Shown piece by piece: positions 44,888 through 54,622 of a stretch of DNA of 64,000 nucleotides. Made by a program: the position numbers and the translations under genes. Positions within the stretch are counted from its first letter, which is position 1. Each line of letters starts with the position of its first letter. The notes under the pieces are model-generated. The model was not told the DNA's origin and did no database searches. It was given only the letters and a program-made list of their open reading frames with translations. The DNA is from Hysterangium stoloniferum (Eukaryota; Basidiomycota; Agaricomycetes; Hysterangiales; Hysterangiaceae), in contig WHVD01000082.1 of assembly GCA_015178975.1 (NCBI GenBank), positions 186,001 to 250,000 of the forward strand, read 5' to 3'.

Positions 44888-45683
44888 ATGTCTAATATCA
44901 ACGCCTTACTTGCGAGTATCCCAAAACTCTCGGGTGATAACTACCACGAATGGAAGTTTTCACTGTCAATGGTTTTGCGGCGTGCTGGATCATGGAGTGT
45001 TGTTAATGGTGGAACAAAGGCACCTAAGGATGAGAATAGCAAGGAGTATTTGGATTGGGCAAAGCATTCGGAGGATGGTTACACGGCAATTGGATTGACA
45101 ATCGCGTCAAGCCAACAATCATATATTCGGGATTGCACCACTGGACCAGAGGCATGGCAAGCACTTGCAAAAATCTATCAGGCAAATAATCGGGCCAATC
45201 AGATTTCGTTGAAATGCCAGCTCTATATGTACCAGCACGATGTCAAAAATCCAGTGATGGAATATGTCCATGGCATTTTGACTCTGGCTTCGCAGCTTCA
45301 AGCGATTGGAGTCGAGTTACATGATGAGGATGTGCCAGATGTCCTCATCTATTGTTTGGCTTTAGAATTTGGTGCAGTAGCAACTGCTCTTATGCAGCGT
45401 GTGGGATCACTTACAGTCGAAGAAATTTCCGCGGCGCTGGTAGAAGAAGAAGCCATCTAAAAGGGCGGAAAGAAAATGAGAGTCAAATTGCCATGAAAAT
45501 GAAAGTTGACTCACCAAATATGCGACAGCCGAAGAATTGCTATAGATGCAATGGCGAAGGTCACATTGCGCATTTTTGTCCCGCGCCGAGGCCAGTTGTT
45601 TCGTCTTCAAGTGGATTACCTACCGAAAACCAGGAGATCCCCACTGATAGTGCAGGGATGAGTGCTTATATTTTACGCACTTG
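44888..45683 (+). pseudogene. Copia-type gag with zinc knuckle, one frame shift
   Basis: The ATG at 44888 opens MSNINALLASIPKLSGDNY and EWKFSLSMVLRR, then GPEAWQALAKIYQ, VMEYVHGILTLASQL and VGSLTVEEISAALV, the order of UBN2-type Copia gag proteins (about 190 codons to a TAA at 45458-45460). The continuation in another frame is basic and reaches a CX2CX4HX4C knuckle (CYRCNGEGHIAHFC, about 45537-45580) and a stop at 45682-45684. The shift lies in a GAAGAAGAAG run, so slippage or a 1-nt deletion is likely. Gag would form particles; such elements need RT from a partner. Confidence 0.82.
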
Positions 45684-45689
45684 AAATTA

Positions 45690-46033
45690 TCGCGTGGACT
45701 AGGAGTTGCGGGTAGAGCTCCAAGGTCCGGCATTTGTTTGTAATCTGGGAGGTTGGGGGAATGCGTTCTAGGAGCGAGGATGCTCTGAGGTTCAGTTTGA
45801 CGCCAAATGTACCAGACGGGTATTGTGTCTAGTGGGCGCAGCGGGTTTCTCAAAAATTTCGAGCGGATTCTGCATCTAGTGGGCACAGCGGGTTTTCATG
45901 TCAATTTTCGTGTCAATTTTTGGATGGGTTTTGCGTCGAGTGGGCGCAATATTTTTTGTGTTAAAATTGGTTTATTTCTTGTTTTGTGTGTGTATGGTCT
46001 TACTGCACACTTCAATGACTTGCAAAGTGGGCA
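45690..46033. other. Noncoding tail of the gag-only element
   Basis: Three spaced copies of a ~25-bp phrase (CTAGTGGGC(G/A)CAGCGGGTTT and variants, 45828, 45874 and 45934). No pol motif. Confidence 0.6.
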
Positions 46034-46154
46034 TGTTAGAATACGTTGTATTGCAAGCCTTTGATGCGTTTTATGCTCGGCTATTTCGTACTTTACAGTA
46101 GCTTAGTCATCGTAAATAAAACCTTGTCTGTTTTCCTTACACTGTCATCGAACA
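46034..46154 (+). repeat. 3' LTR of the gag-only element
   Basis: 121 bp, followed by the target copy GAAAT. It is preceded by GCAAAGTGGGCA, a weak purine tract. Confidence 0.9.
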
Positions 46155-46300
46155 GAAATATGAAATAAATTGTAAAAATTTCTGAAGAATATGTATACAA
46201 AGTTTTGTAAGTGAAATAAATACATTTTAATTCAATTTCTCCATTCTCTTTGTTTTTTGGAGGGGAAATTAAAGGAAAAATCACTAAAATACATAACAGA
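46155..46300 (+). repeat. Repeat H, copy 1
   Basis: TATGAAATAAATTGTRAAAATT, the phrase GGGGAAATTAAAGG.. and AAATACATAACA recur at 50650-50870 and, reversed, at 61190-61390. Each is noncoding and AT-rich. Confidence 0.5.
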
Positions 46301-46312
46301 ATGTCAGGTAGT

Positions 46313-46846
46313 TCAGAAGAATTGAGCTTTCACAAAAGCATGGTCTCCAATCTTGAAGTTAGGAGGTGGGATTCTGTGTTTATCTGTGGAATGTTGGTAA
46401 AGTTCCTGGGTGGAAGAAATAGCTTTCTGAAGTTTCTGGTATAACTTATTGAGGTCAGTAATAAATTCTTGAGCATGAGCAGATGCAAAATCTTGTTTGG
46501 GATGGACTGTAAGATTAGGATTGTATCCCTTGTTGGTGAAGAAGGGTGAAGTGCTGGTAGTGGCATTCAGAGAGTTATTGTAAGTTAATTCCATGAGTGG
46601 AAGAAAAGATTTCCAATTGTCCTGTTGATAGTTACAATAAATGCAGAGGTATTGTTCCAGGCATTTGGTTGACATGTTCCATTTGTCTGTCACCTTCCAG
46701 AATGATATCCTGAGGTGAAGTGTAACTTCATGTCAAGAGCTTTTCTGAGAGACTTGAAGAAATGGGAGATGAATTCAGAACCTCAATCAGAAGTTACCTC
46801 TAGTTGAGTTGTTGGTTATCAATAAAAGTAATAAACAATCTTGGTT
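46313..46846 (-). pseudogene. Gypsy integrase C-terminal fragment
   Basis: Minus frame: DRQMEH, CLEQYLCIYCNYQQDNW, MELTYNNSLNATTSTSPFF, then IGDHAFVKAQFF, as in Tf2-type Gypsy integrase tails. The upstream part (EVLNSSPISSSL, from SDRGSEFIS-like sequence) is frame-shifted. It ends beside an LTR in the same orientation. Confidence 0.75.
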
Positions 46847-46848
46847 AT

Positions 46849-47396
46849 CATTGTTGAGATTAGGAATACATTTCTAATTTCTACCTGGTTTTGAGCATCA
46901 ATAAATACTGAGAATATCCTTGCAAGATCCTTAAGACTACATTAAGATCCTGATAAGTTAGTATCACAGTAGACCCCGTAGGTTAGTGTAAATAAAGCAT
47001 ATATTAGCCAAATAGTGTTTTATTCTATATCTAATCTTTTGACCTGTTTATAAATATTTTTACTGTTTGATAAATAGTATAAAATATATAAAGACTAGCT
47101 AGAATTGAAGTCGAATCTAGTTTTGGAATCAGTGAATTGTTATTCATATTTTAGTAATTGTTTTCACAGAAAAAGAACAGCTTACAAAAGCAGCTCTCAA
47201 AACCTTCTTTGCAAAGTAGGATGCATATATTCAAGTAAACTCTTGAATTCAGGGGTTCTAAGTCTATTCAGACTGCCATTGATTAATATCAAATACTTAA
47301 ATTATTTTACCTTGCAATGAATTGAGTATTTGCACATTTTGATAGAGTACTGGACTATTTTTTCAAGAATATATTATTAAAATAAGGCTAATACAT
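46849..47396 (-). repeat. LTR, Gypsy, reverse orientation
   Basis: On the minus strand it starts TGATGTATTAGCC (47396) and ends CTAATCTCAACA (46849). It is the inverted partner of 48306-49375, which has the MITE inside. Confidence 0.65.
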
Positions 47397-47399
47397 CAC

Positions 47400-47826
47400 A
47401 CCTTCCAAAAAACTCACTGAGAAATTCTTAGGTCCTTTTGAGATCATAGCACAAGCTGGCTCACTTTTCCTGGACTCTCCTCTCCGACTTCCCAACAGTA
47501 TGTGAGCAGTTCATCCCATTTTCCACATTTCTATGTATGTTAGAGCCTTGTGTTCCTAACAACATCCTGGAATGTATTCAACCTCTGCCTCCTCCAGTCA
47601 TCATTGATGGAGAACCTGAATTTGAAGTTTCTGAGATTTTAAATTCTAAAATCAACAACCACTGATATACTTGTAAATTGCTCTATTTAGTCAAGTGGGC
47701 AGGCTATGAAGGTACCAATGAAGAAACTTCATGGATATTGGCTATGGAACTTGGACATGCTATGGAAATTGCAATTGACTTCCACACCACTTATCCTCAT
47801 AAACCCAGACCTTTATCAACACTCTG
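47400..47826 (+). pseudogene. Gypsy integrase end and chromodomain
   Basis: SKKLTEKFLGPFEII opens the frame, which is broken in the middle. A chromodomain-like end, VKWAGYEGTNEETSWI, closes before TGA at 47824. It appears to continue the integrase fragment at 46313, but on the opposite strand. So either one part was inverted or two copies are involved. Confidence 0.7.
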
Positions 47827-48305
47827 ACTTCCATTTGTCTTATTTCTGATCTTTTCTGACACTTCCAATGTTTTCTGACAATTGCCTGTCTTTGCTCTTT
47901 TTCACAGAAGATTTTCAAGATCACACCAAGAAACTTTTGTGCAAGTCAAATTATTATAAATACAATGATACAATTATTTCAAGGTTTCCAGTTTTCCAAA
48001 TCCTTCCTCTATTTCAACTCCTGTTTCATTCACAATCTCTGTCCCAATTTCTATTCCCCTCACTATTTCCTACACCTCATCATCATCACTTTCTGACTTC
48101 TTTCCCAAAGCCCACCTCTCCTCAACCATATCTGACAATGGACCATTTGGCTCACCTTTTTCCTTGTCTACATATCTTTCAGAAACTGCAATTATACCAA
48201 TACTAACCATTACCTTCTCCAAGAAATCATTCTGTCTCCAGATGTTCCAATTCATCATCCAGAACCCCCTCTCTTGGATATTGTTATGGTGCTCTAAGGT
48301 CTCCC
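47827..48305. other. 3' untranslated region of the Gypsy fragment
   Basis: Pyrimidine-rich, with no gene; it runs into the LTR start TGATGTATTAGCC at 48312. Confidence 0.45.
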
Positions 48306-49375
48306 AAACTGTGATGTATTAGCCTTATTTTAATACTATTTTCCGAAAAAGGAGTCCAGTGCTCTATCAAAATGTGCAAATACTCAATTCACTGCAAGGT
48401 AAAATAATTTAAGTATTTGATATTAATCAGTGGCCGCCTGAATAGACTTAGAACCCCTGAAGTCAAGAGTTTACTTGAATATATGCACCCTACTTTGCAA
48501 AGAAGGTTTTGAGAGCTGCTTTTGCAAGCTGTTCTTTTTCTGTGAAAACAACTACTAAAATATGAATAACAATTCACTGATTCCAAAACTAGATTCGACT
48601 TCAATTCTAGCTAGTTTATATATATTTTATACTATTTATCAAACAGTAAAAATATTTACATATAAACAGGTCAAAGGATTAGATATAGAATAAAACACTA
48701 TTTGGCTAATATATGCTTTATTTACACTTAACCTGCAGGGTCTACTGTGATACTAACTTATCAGGATCTTAATGTAGTCTTAAAGATCTTGCAAGAATAT
48801 TCTCAGTATTTATTTATGCCAAAAACCAGGTAGAAATTAGTATATATGGAGGATAATCCAAAACTTTAAAAGTTATTTATCCACTAAAGTGTATATATTT
48901 ATATTGTTTGTTGTAAAATTAATATTTAATCAAATTCAGTTGATTAGGTATCACTCTGAAGAATGCAAAAATATTAATATTTATCCTATATCTGACAACA
49001 TTTAGTCAAACAATCATCTGTAGATTATTCTTTTGGAATAAATTGCACAATGGGGATTGGTACCCCAGTTAACTCTCTAAACCAACTAAATTTAAATTAT
49101 ATGAAATATATTTCAAAGTTTGCTTGTATACAAGAGAATACATCATAACCTAAAGATTAAGTCATAACTTTGTGTAACTATGTCATTTGTGTGTATTTTA
49201 AAAGGGCATACATATTTTAAAGATGAAATTTCAGGTAATTAAAGATAAACTCATACAATAAGTTGTCATGGCCAGAAGGAATAGTCTCACTTGGAAAATA
49301 TGAGGATTATTCAGTAAAATTTTGTATATTCAATAAAGTGTGACCATCCTCCTATGTATTCCTAATCTCAGTATA
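48306..49375 (+). repeat. LTR, Gypsy, plus orientation, with MITE inside
   Basis: Inverted copy of 46849-47396. The homology continues on the far side of the MITE (TATGTATTCCTAATCTCA, about 49353-49370). Confidence 0.65.
48848..49352. mobile_element. MITE-like repeat, copy 2
   Basis: 505 bp, GGAGGAT ... ATCCTCC, with TAT on both sides. The other LTR copy (46865-46880, minus strand) reads through this point without it, so it is a real insertion. Confidence 0.8.
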
Positions 49376-49785
49376 ACTAGAGGTGACAAGGGATTCTGGG
49401 TTAGCTTAGGTCAGCAACTCAACTAGAGGTGACTAAGTGTTTGTATATATTTGTCCAACAGCCCAACTAGAGGTGGAATATAACTGCTGCTGCAGTGGCA
49501 CAATGATGTGGCTGGTTAAGATGGTTAAATTGAGTTATATTTCAGTGGTGGAGCAGAGCTCCTTATATACAGTAAAATCTGAGACATGGGAGAATGTTCT
49601 AGCTACTTGTTTTACCTATTTTTAGCTATTTTACCTGGAATCTGCTGGAATATTCCAGGAGTTTCTACTACTTTCCATTGTAGCATATATGCTGATGTAA
49701 TGTTCTTGCACATCATGAAGTTGATGATTTTCGTGTGTGCACTGATTACATAATTTTCCCACGTGTTACAATGTTTCCATATGTG
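49376..49785 (+). repeat. LTR family D, first part
   Basis: AACTAGAGGTGAC units, GCTGCAGTGGCAC, TATATACA and GGAATATTCCAGGAGTTTC are shared with 43800-44150. It continues at 50514 after the solo LTR. Confidence 0.65.
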
Positions 49786-50508
49786 TGTTAAGAACTAGAA
49801 ACTGACTAATGTCGGTGGCTGACGGGGACCGATCGGGAGGACTTGGCTTCAGCTTATGTGCTGCGCCCTCGCAAATATCCGTAGGTTGTCCTTAAATTTC
49901 AGACAGGCGAAGACTAAATCCTAAGAAGAACCTTTCGGCGAGATACCGATCGGAACCGAAGGACAAGTCAAGTGTCGGGCCAAGGGATCGGGGCCGAGAG
50001 TGGGCGAGCGCACGCGAAGGCGGAAGGGGGATTCTTCTAGTATGAGACTGCTACAGACGTATGAGGGTATTCTGAGTCGATATTCTGATTGCCTAGTAAC
50101 TACAATTACAGCGAGCTCATATACAAGTAACAGGCATCTAGAAAGTACTAATGGGGAGGAGGGCGGAAAACGGCATTAACAATAAGCTTGACTAGGAACA
50201 GGAAGTTTATGATTAGTTCAGAGGCCGATGATAACCGAGAATGGAAATTACAATAAAAGGAAATAGTTTGAGGACTACAAATATAGATAGACATATGTGG
50301 AACATAAGATGAGATGGATCAACATGATGAAAGGGACATATCAAAGCATAACCAGACAGAAAGGCGTAGTCGGGTTTGATTGACCGGAGAGCATACGTCA
50401 GCGTCGGGGGACCGACGGCTTCCAAGATCTTGTATTGTCGAAGACGTATAACGAGGGTATTCCATCGGGGACCGTCGGCGTGCGAAGGGTTGCGACACAG
50501 TCGTAACA
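49786..50508 (-). repeat. Solo LTR, 723 bp, ATGTG target duplication
   Basis: Minus strand TGTTACGACTG ... CTTAACA; ATGTG flanks it at 49781-49785 and 50509-50513. It is GC-rich compared with its neighbours. The conserved hairpin lies at 49839-49872 on the minus strand, which sets the sense. Confidence 0.92.
49839..49872 (-). other. Conserved LTR hairpin, copy 6
   Basis: Minus strand: GGC-G-CAGC, loop ACATAA, GCTG-AA-GCC, then AAGTCC. Confidence 0.7.
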
Positions 50509-50513
50509 ATGTG

Positions 50514-50640
50514 TGACATTATTGTTATTCAGCCGTTTGTGACAGCTGGGTCGCATTTGTGACAATTTGTCATATTTGTGACAATTGTCATGAAATGTAA
50601 CAATATTCCTGCGCATTGTGCAATAAGTGCCAGAAGGCCG
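50514..50640 (+). repeat. LTR family D, end
   Basis: CCTGCGCATTGTGCAATAAGTGCCAG corresponds to 44422-44450 of the first copy. Confidence 0.6.
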
Positions 50641-51181
50641 ACTTCGAAGATATTTAGTTAAAAAAGAATAAACAGTAGAAATTTGATAGTTCTCCCAAAA
50701 TAAATGATAAAAATATGAAATAAATTGTGAAAATTCAGGTTAATTTCAGGAGACTATTGTACAATAATTCTGTTGCAATATAAGTACATTTAAACTTGTT
50801 TTTATTGATTTGTTAGGGGAGATTGGTTAAAAATTGAGAAAACCCTAGAAATACATAACACAAACATTCATCAACTCCAGCCTGATAAACACCATCACAT
50901 TCATGGTATATTTGAGGAGTACTATACTGGTACGATCATCTAGGCCCAGCCATACAGTTTCTGAAGGTTTGGTTGTTTCTGAGGTTTCCACAATCACTAT
51001 GTTTTCCACCTTTTCTGATTTCTCTGCCTTTTCGATCCTCTGAATATTCTCACTTTTCAGAGTCCACTTCTGTAAGACTAGTATCTGCTGCAGGCACAGA
51101 CAGATACTAGAATGAGTGATTGGGAATAAAACCACTACTGTATTGAAATCCACATATACATAATATATACTAGTGGAGAAT
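50641..51181. other. Repeat H copy 2 and unassigned sequence
   Basis: 50650-50870 matches 61190-61390 reversed. After it there is no gene; the long minus frame here only exists because it runs out of the minisatellite. Confidence 0.4.
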
Positions 51182-51866
51182 AATGGGATGCGAGCAACAA
51201 TGGGATGCGAGCAACAATGGGATGCGAGCAACAATGGGATGCGAGCAACAATGGGATGCGAGCAACAATGGGATGCGAGCAACAATGGGATGCGAGCAAC
51301 AATGGGATGCGAGCAACAATGGGATGCGAGCAACAATGGGATGCGAGCAACAATGGGATGCGAGCAACAATGGGATGCGAGCAACAATGGGATGCGAGCA
51401 ACAATGGGATGCGAGCAACAATGGGATGCGAGCAACAATGGGATGCGAGCAACAATGGGATGCGAGCAACAATGGGATGCGAGCAACAATGGGATGCGAG
51501 CAACAATGGGATGCGAGCAACAATGGGATGCGAGCAACAATGGGATGCGAGCAACAATGGGATGCGAGCAACAATGGGATGCGAGCAACAATGGGATGCG
51601 AGCAACAATGGGATGCGAGCAACAATGGGATGCGAGCAACAATGGGATGTGAGCAACAATGGGATGCGAGCAACAATGGGATGTGAGCAACAATGGGATG
51701 CGAGCAACAATGGGATGCGAGCAACAATGGGATGCGAGCAACAATGGGATGTGAGCAACAATGGGATGCGAGCAACAATGGGATGCGAGCAACAATGGGA
51801 TGTGAGCAACAATGGGATGCGAGCAACAATGGGATGTGAGCAACAATGGGATGTGAGCAACAATGG
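51182..51866. repeat. 17-bp minisatellite, about 40 units
   Basis: Unit AATGGGATGCGAGCAAC. Because 17 is not a multiple of 3, each frame cycles through all phases and gives a 17-residue periodic peptide (MRATMGCEQQWDASNNG). No stop arises in several frames, so the long frames are not genes. Units to the right of about 51640 often have GTGAG for GCGAG. Confidence 0.95.
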
Positions 51867-51929
51867 GATATGGACAATAATGGAGACTAAATATTACCAA
51901 ATCACAGTGTAGGGAGTCTCACTCTCTTA

Positions 51930-52552
51930 CATTTCATGGCAAGAAGGCATGGAATCATGCATGGGAAACAGGTCCCACCCCATTTTACCTTTTGTCTCTA
52001 GCAAGTAATGCCTTGGTCCACACATCACTGGCATGCAACTTCATGGGTAGTCTCCATACATTCCAGAGCCCTTGTTTTTTATTTCTGTTTCAGATATTAG
52101 CCATTTTCTGGAACTCTTACGAAATCACTTACTTTTGGATTAGAAGGCCTAACCTCTTCCTCCTCATCCACTTCAACAGCTTTCCACTGTTGTTTTACTG
52201 TTATTGGAAACAAATGAAATTTTACCAGTTCACTCACCTTTCCTTCCCATTTTTCCTTTAGCTGCTGCTCTTCCACCTTGGCAGCCTGCCATTTCTTCTC
52301 CACCTCATCCTGCAACCTCTGATCTTCCACTATTTTCCACAACAATTCCTTCCTCTGCTCCTCAATCTCTTTCTCTGCCTTAACCTGCTCCAACTCATGT
52401 TTTTCCACCTCTTCCATCTCTCTCAACTCCCATATCAATTCCTTCTCCTCCTCCTCTTGTTGTCACCTTACCTCCTCCATCCTCTATCATTTGTGTTGAA
52501 GTTCTTCCACTTTCAACATTTTGGCAGTTTCAGCTTCCAGGTTTTCCAACAT
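51930..52552 (-). pseudogene. Coiled-coil/Cys-cluster retroelement ORF, decayed
   Basis: From the minus-strand ATG near 52552 (MLENLEAETAKML), after three stops, it continues as a long charged coiled coil (ELREMEEVEKHELEQ ... ELLWKIVEDQRL ... KWEGKVSEL) and an acidic stretch (EVDEEEEVRPSNPKV) to a stop at 52097. Downstream in shifted frames a Cys-rich tail is readable (CVDQGITCQ, CFPCMIPC). This is the same architecture, in another order, as 596-1432. The 17-bp minisatellite begins just after it. Confidence 0.5.
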
Positions 52553-52766
52553 GGTGGTAAATAAAGGACAATGAATGGACATGCAAGTTGTGGTTAAAGA
52601 AAGAAAATCATTAATCAAATATTTGGATGTTTTTATACTCAGACCTGGCCACTGAAATTCTCCACTTCCAGACATGCAGTTTTTCACAACACATAATGGA
52701 TAACCAATGGTTCAATGCTCAGTACCTAATCATCTCTATGGGACTTCAGCCTAACAGGGGGGTACT

Positions 52767-53165
52767 GTTACAACCTGTTCCCAGATACTTCAATCTTCCA
52801 TATTTATCTGTAACTTTCTGACCCAACTTCTGTCCATGGAACATTTCTAGTTCTCACACTTCTGAACCTCATCCTTTTTCCATATTTAGTAACTTGTCCA
52901 TTTCTGTTTTAATGGCATTCCATTATTCCTTGCATAACTTCACCACATCATTTGCCACCTCAGAATATTTATCTTTCTTCTGTTGTCTTTTATTCTTTTT
53001 CTCAACCTCCTGTTCTGTTTTTCTTTGTTCTGTTAATATCAACTCTCTATTTTCAGCTCTATGCTTCCATTTACTTTAGTATAAAACCCCATCATGTACA
53101 CTACTATTCTTCAGTTTGAATATTGACTCAGAATCCCCACTTAGAATCCCCCTCTCATGTTTAGA
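52767..53165 (+). repeat. LTR, TGTTACAACC type, old
   Basis: It starts TGTTACAACCTGTTCCC, like 16215 and 62403. Later it shares TTTGCCACCTCAGA and TAGTATAAAACCCC with family E. It truncates the helicase end of the Helitron. Confidence 0.6.
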
Positions 53166-53866
53166 AGTGTATGCAATAATACCTTCATTTATTTTTAAGT
53201 ATCCAATAGCCACTGAGAAAACTGTTGACAGTCTGGATCATCCTGGTCCACCCACATATTCTTTTTCAAGAACAGTACCTTGATGTGCTTCCACAGTTCT
53301 GATTTCTGGATACATTGTCCAATAATCTGTTCTTTTGAACCCTTTGGTACAACAGGCAAAGTCTGCTGGAAGTCACCTCCCCCCCAGGCAACAGGAATCT
53401 CTCCAAAGGGAAGATCTTCCTTGTCTAATAAATCCCTCAGGGTTCTGTCAACTGCCTCACATGTGAAACGTGACTACACTGGAATTTCATCCCAGATAAT
53501 CAGTTGGACTTTCTTCATTAGTTTTGCTTTTTCTGAACCCTTTTTGATATGACATAGAGCATCCTTCTCACAGGGAACAGGGATTGAAAATGTGCTGTGA
53601 GAAGTCTGACCAGCCTTGAGAATCATTGATGCAATTCCAGAAGATGCCACACAAAGCACAATGTAGCCCTTGGCATGACATGCATGTGCCAGAGTATTCC
53701 ATACAAAGGACTTGCCAGTGCCACCTGGACCATTCACAAAAAACAATTTGCACTGCTGCTCCTCATCCACTGCCTTCATGATAGTCTCAAAGGCAGCTTG
53801 TTGTTCAGGATTGCACTTTTCAAGATTAGCTTGGGCACTGGCATGCTCAATATCAACATCATAATA

Positions 53867-54075
53867 CAGTGAGGGACAAAACCCTTCCAATGATTTTTAG
53901 TTGTGCAAAGATTCTTGAATAACTCAAGAACCACTGTAGATACAGACCTGAAATTTGGTGGTTGGTTAGGTCTACATGTTATCTATATGCCCTTAAAATA
54001 TTATGACATAAGCATTAGTATTTCCCATGCTATAAATAAAATAATAATAAAATCACATTGGAAGGGTTTTGTCCC
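53867..54075 (+). repeat. Tc1 left terminal repeat, 209 bp
   Basis: It begins with, and ends with the reverse complement of, GGGACAAAACCCTTCCAATG, so the repeat can fold on itself. Confidence 0.9.
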
Positions 54076-54378
54076 AGTCACATAATTAACACAAAACCTT
54101 ATTGATTATCAGCAAATAAGGTTTTGTTTAATCATGTGACCTGTCAAAATTAGATATATATATAGCTGTTCACTTTTTAGTTCAACAACACCCCCACAAC
54201 TCAACATTCTACACCATGAAAGCTCTTACTCCTCCTCAGGTTGCCACATTCTCATTTTGCTCAATAAGGGCAAGTCTACTTCTCAGATCTCTGCAATCAC
54301 TGGCAGAGATCTGTTTACTATATCCATAATTCGCTTTACCCATTGCCCATCACTTGCCAAAGCACCTGGTGGCCATCC

Positions 54379-54622
54379 TGTTAGAAAACATGAGTAATGT
54401 AGAAAATGAATAGCCAGACTGGGGATTGAACCCAGGATCTCTCAATTACATAACGAAGGTGTTAACCACTACACCATCTGACCTTGGGTAGGTATGGTCT
54501 TACACTGTACTTAAGGATATAACCCTAAGTGCCATTCCTATTAGATCATATACACACTGAACTCAGAGCTGTACACCATATGGTCCCAGTTGGAACAATG
54601 GTTGGTATTATATAATCTAACA
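54379..54622 (-). mobile_element. 244-bp LTR-like element with tRNA-like sequence, CATCC duplication
   Basis: Its ends are TGTTAG and CTAACA; CATCC flanks it at 54374-54378 and 54623-54627. Removing it rejoins the Tc1 reading as GGHPCKLSPSD. On the minus strand it starts TGTTAGATTATATAATACC, carries the tRNA-like sequence 140-211 bp in, then a TTTT, and ends 33 bp later. It is too short for coding. Size, TG..CA ends and the 5-bp duplication fit a small solo LTR. Confidence 0.85.
54412..54483 (-). tRNA. tRNA-like sequence, Thr(UGU)-like, probably degenerate
   Basis: 72 nt fold as a cloverleaf with canonical segment lengths: acceptor 7 bp (GGTCAGA/TCTGGCT, two wobbles), D arm GTGT/ACAC with loop AGTGGTTA, anticodon arm with 4 of 5 pairs, variable loop 5, T arm CTGGG/CCCAG with loop TTCAATC. 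The anticodon position reads TGT, but position 33 is A, not T, and the last anticodon-stem pair is T-T. A TTTT follows 5 nt after the 3' end. The internal A and B boxes look usable, so Pol III transcription is possible even if the tRNA is not functional. Confidence 0.6.

Larger units (their letters stand above)
44710..46154 (+). mobile_element. Gag-only terminal-repeat retrotransposon (TR-GAG-like)
   Basis: Two 121-bp LTRs (44710-44830 and 46034-46154), TGTTAGAATACG ... CATCGAACA, flanked by GAAAT at 44705-44709 and 46155-46159. Total length is 1445 bp. Inside is only a Copia-type gag with a zinc knuckle; there is no room for pol. The LTRs differ at six positions, all at five CpG sites. Confidence 0.92.

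Noticed and set aside
46849-49375. A single transposon with ~550-bp inverted ends enclosing 47400-48305
   Set aside because: The enclosed sequence is a Gypsy integrase tail, chromodomain and 3' region, and the arms have TG..CA-type LTR character, so inverted LTRs are a better reading.
51182-51866. CRISPR array
   Set aside because: Units are contiguous, without spacers, in a eukaryotic repeat-rich context; the same holds for the 15-, 18- and 21-bp arrays.
50845-51912. Long open frames with 17-residue periodicity (both strands)
   Set aside because: Product of a 17-bp minisatellite that cycles through all frames; not a protein-coding signal.
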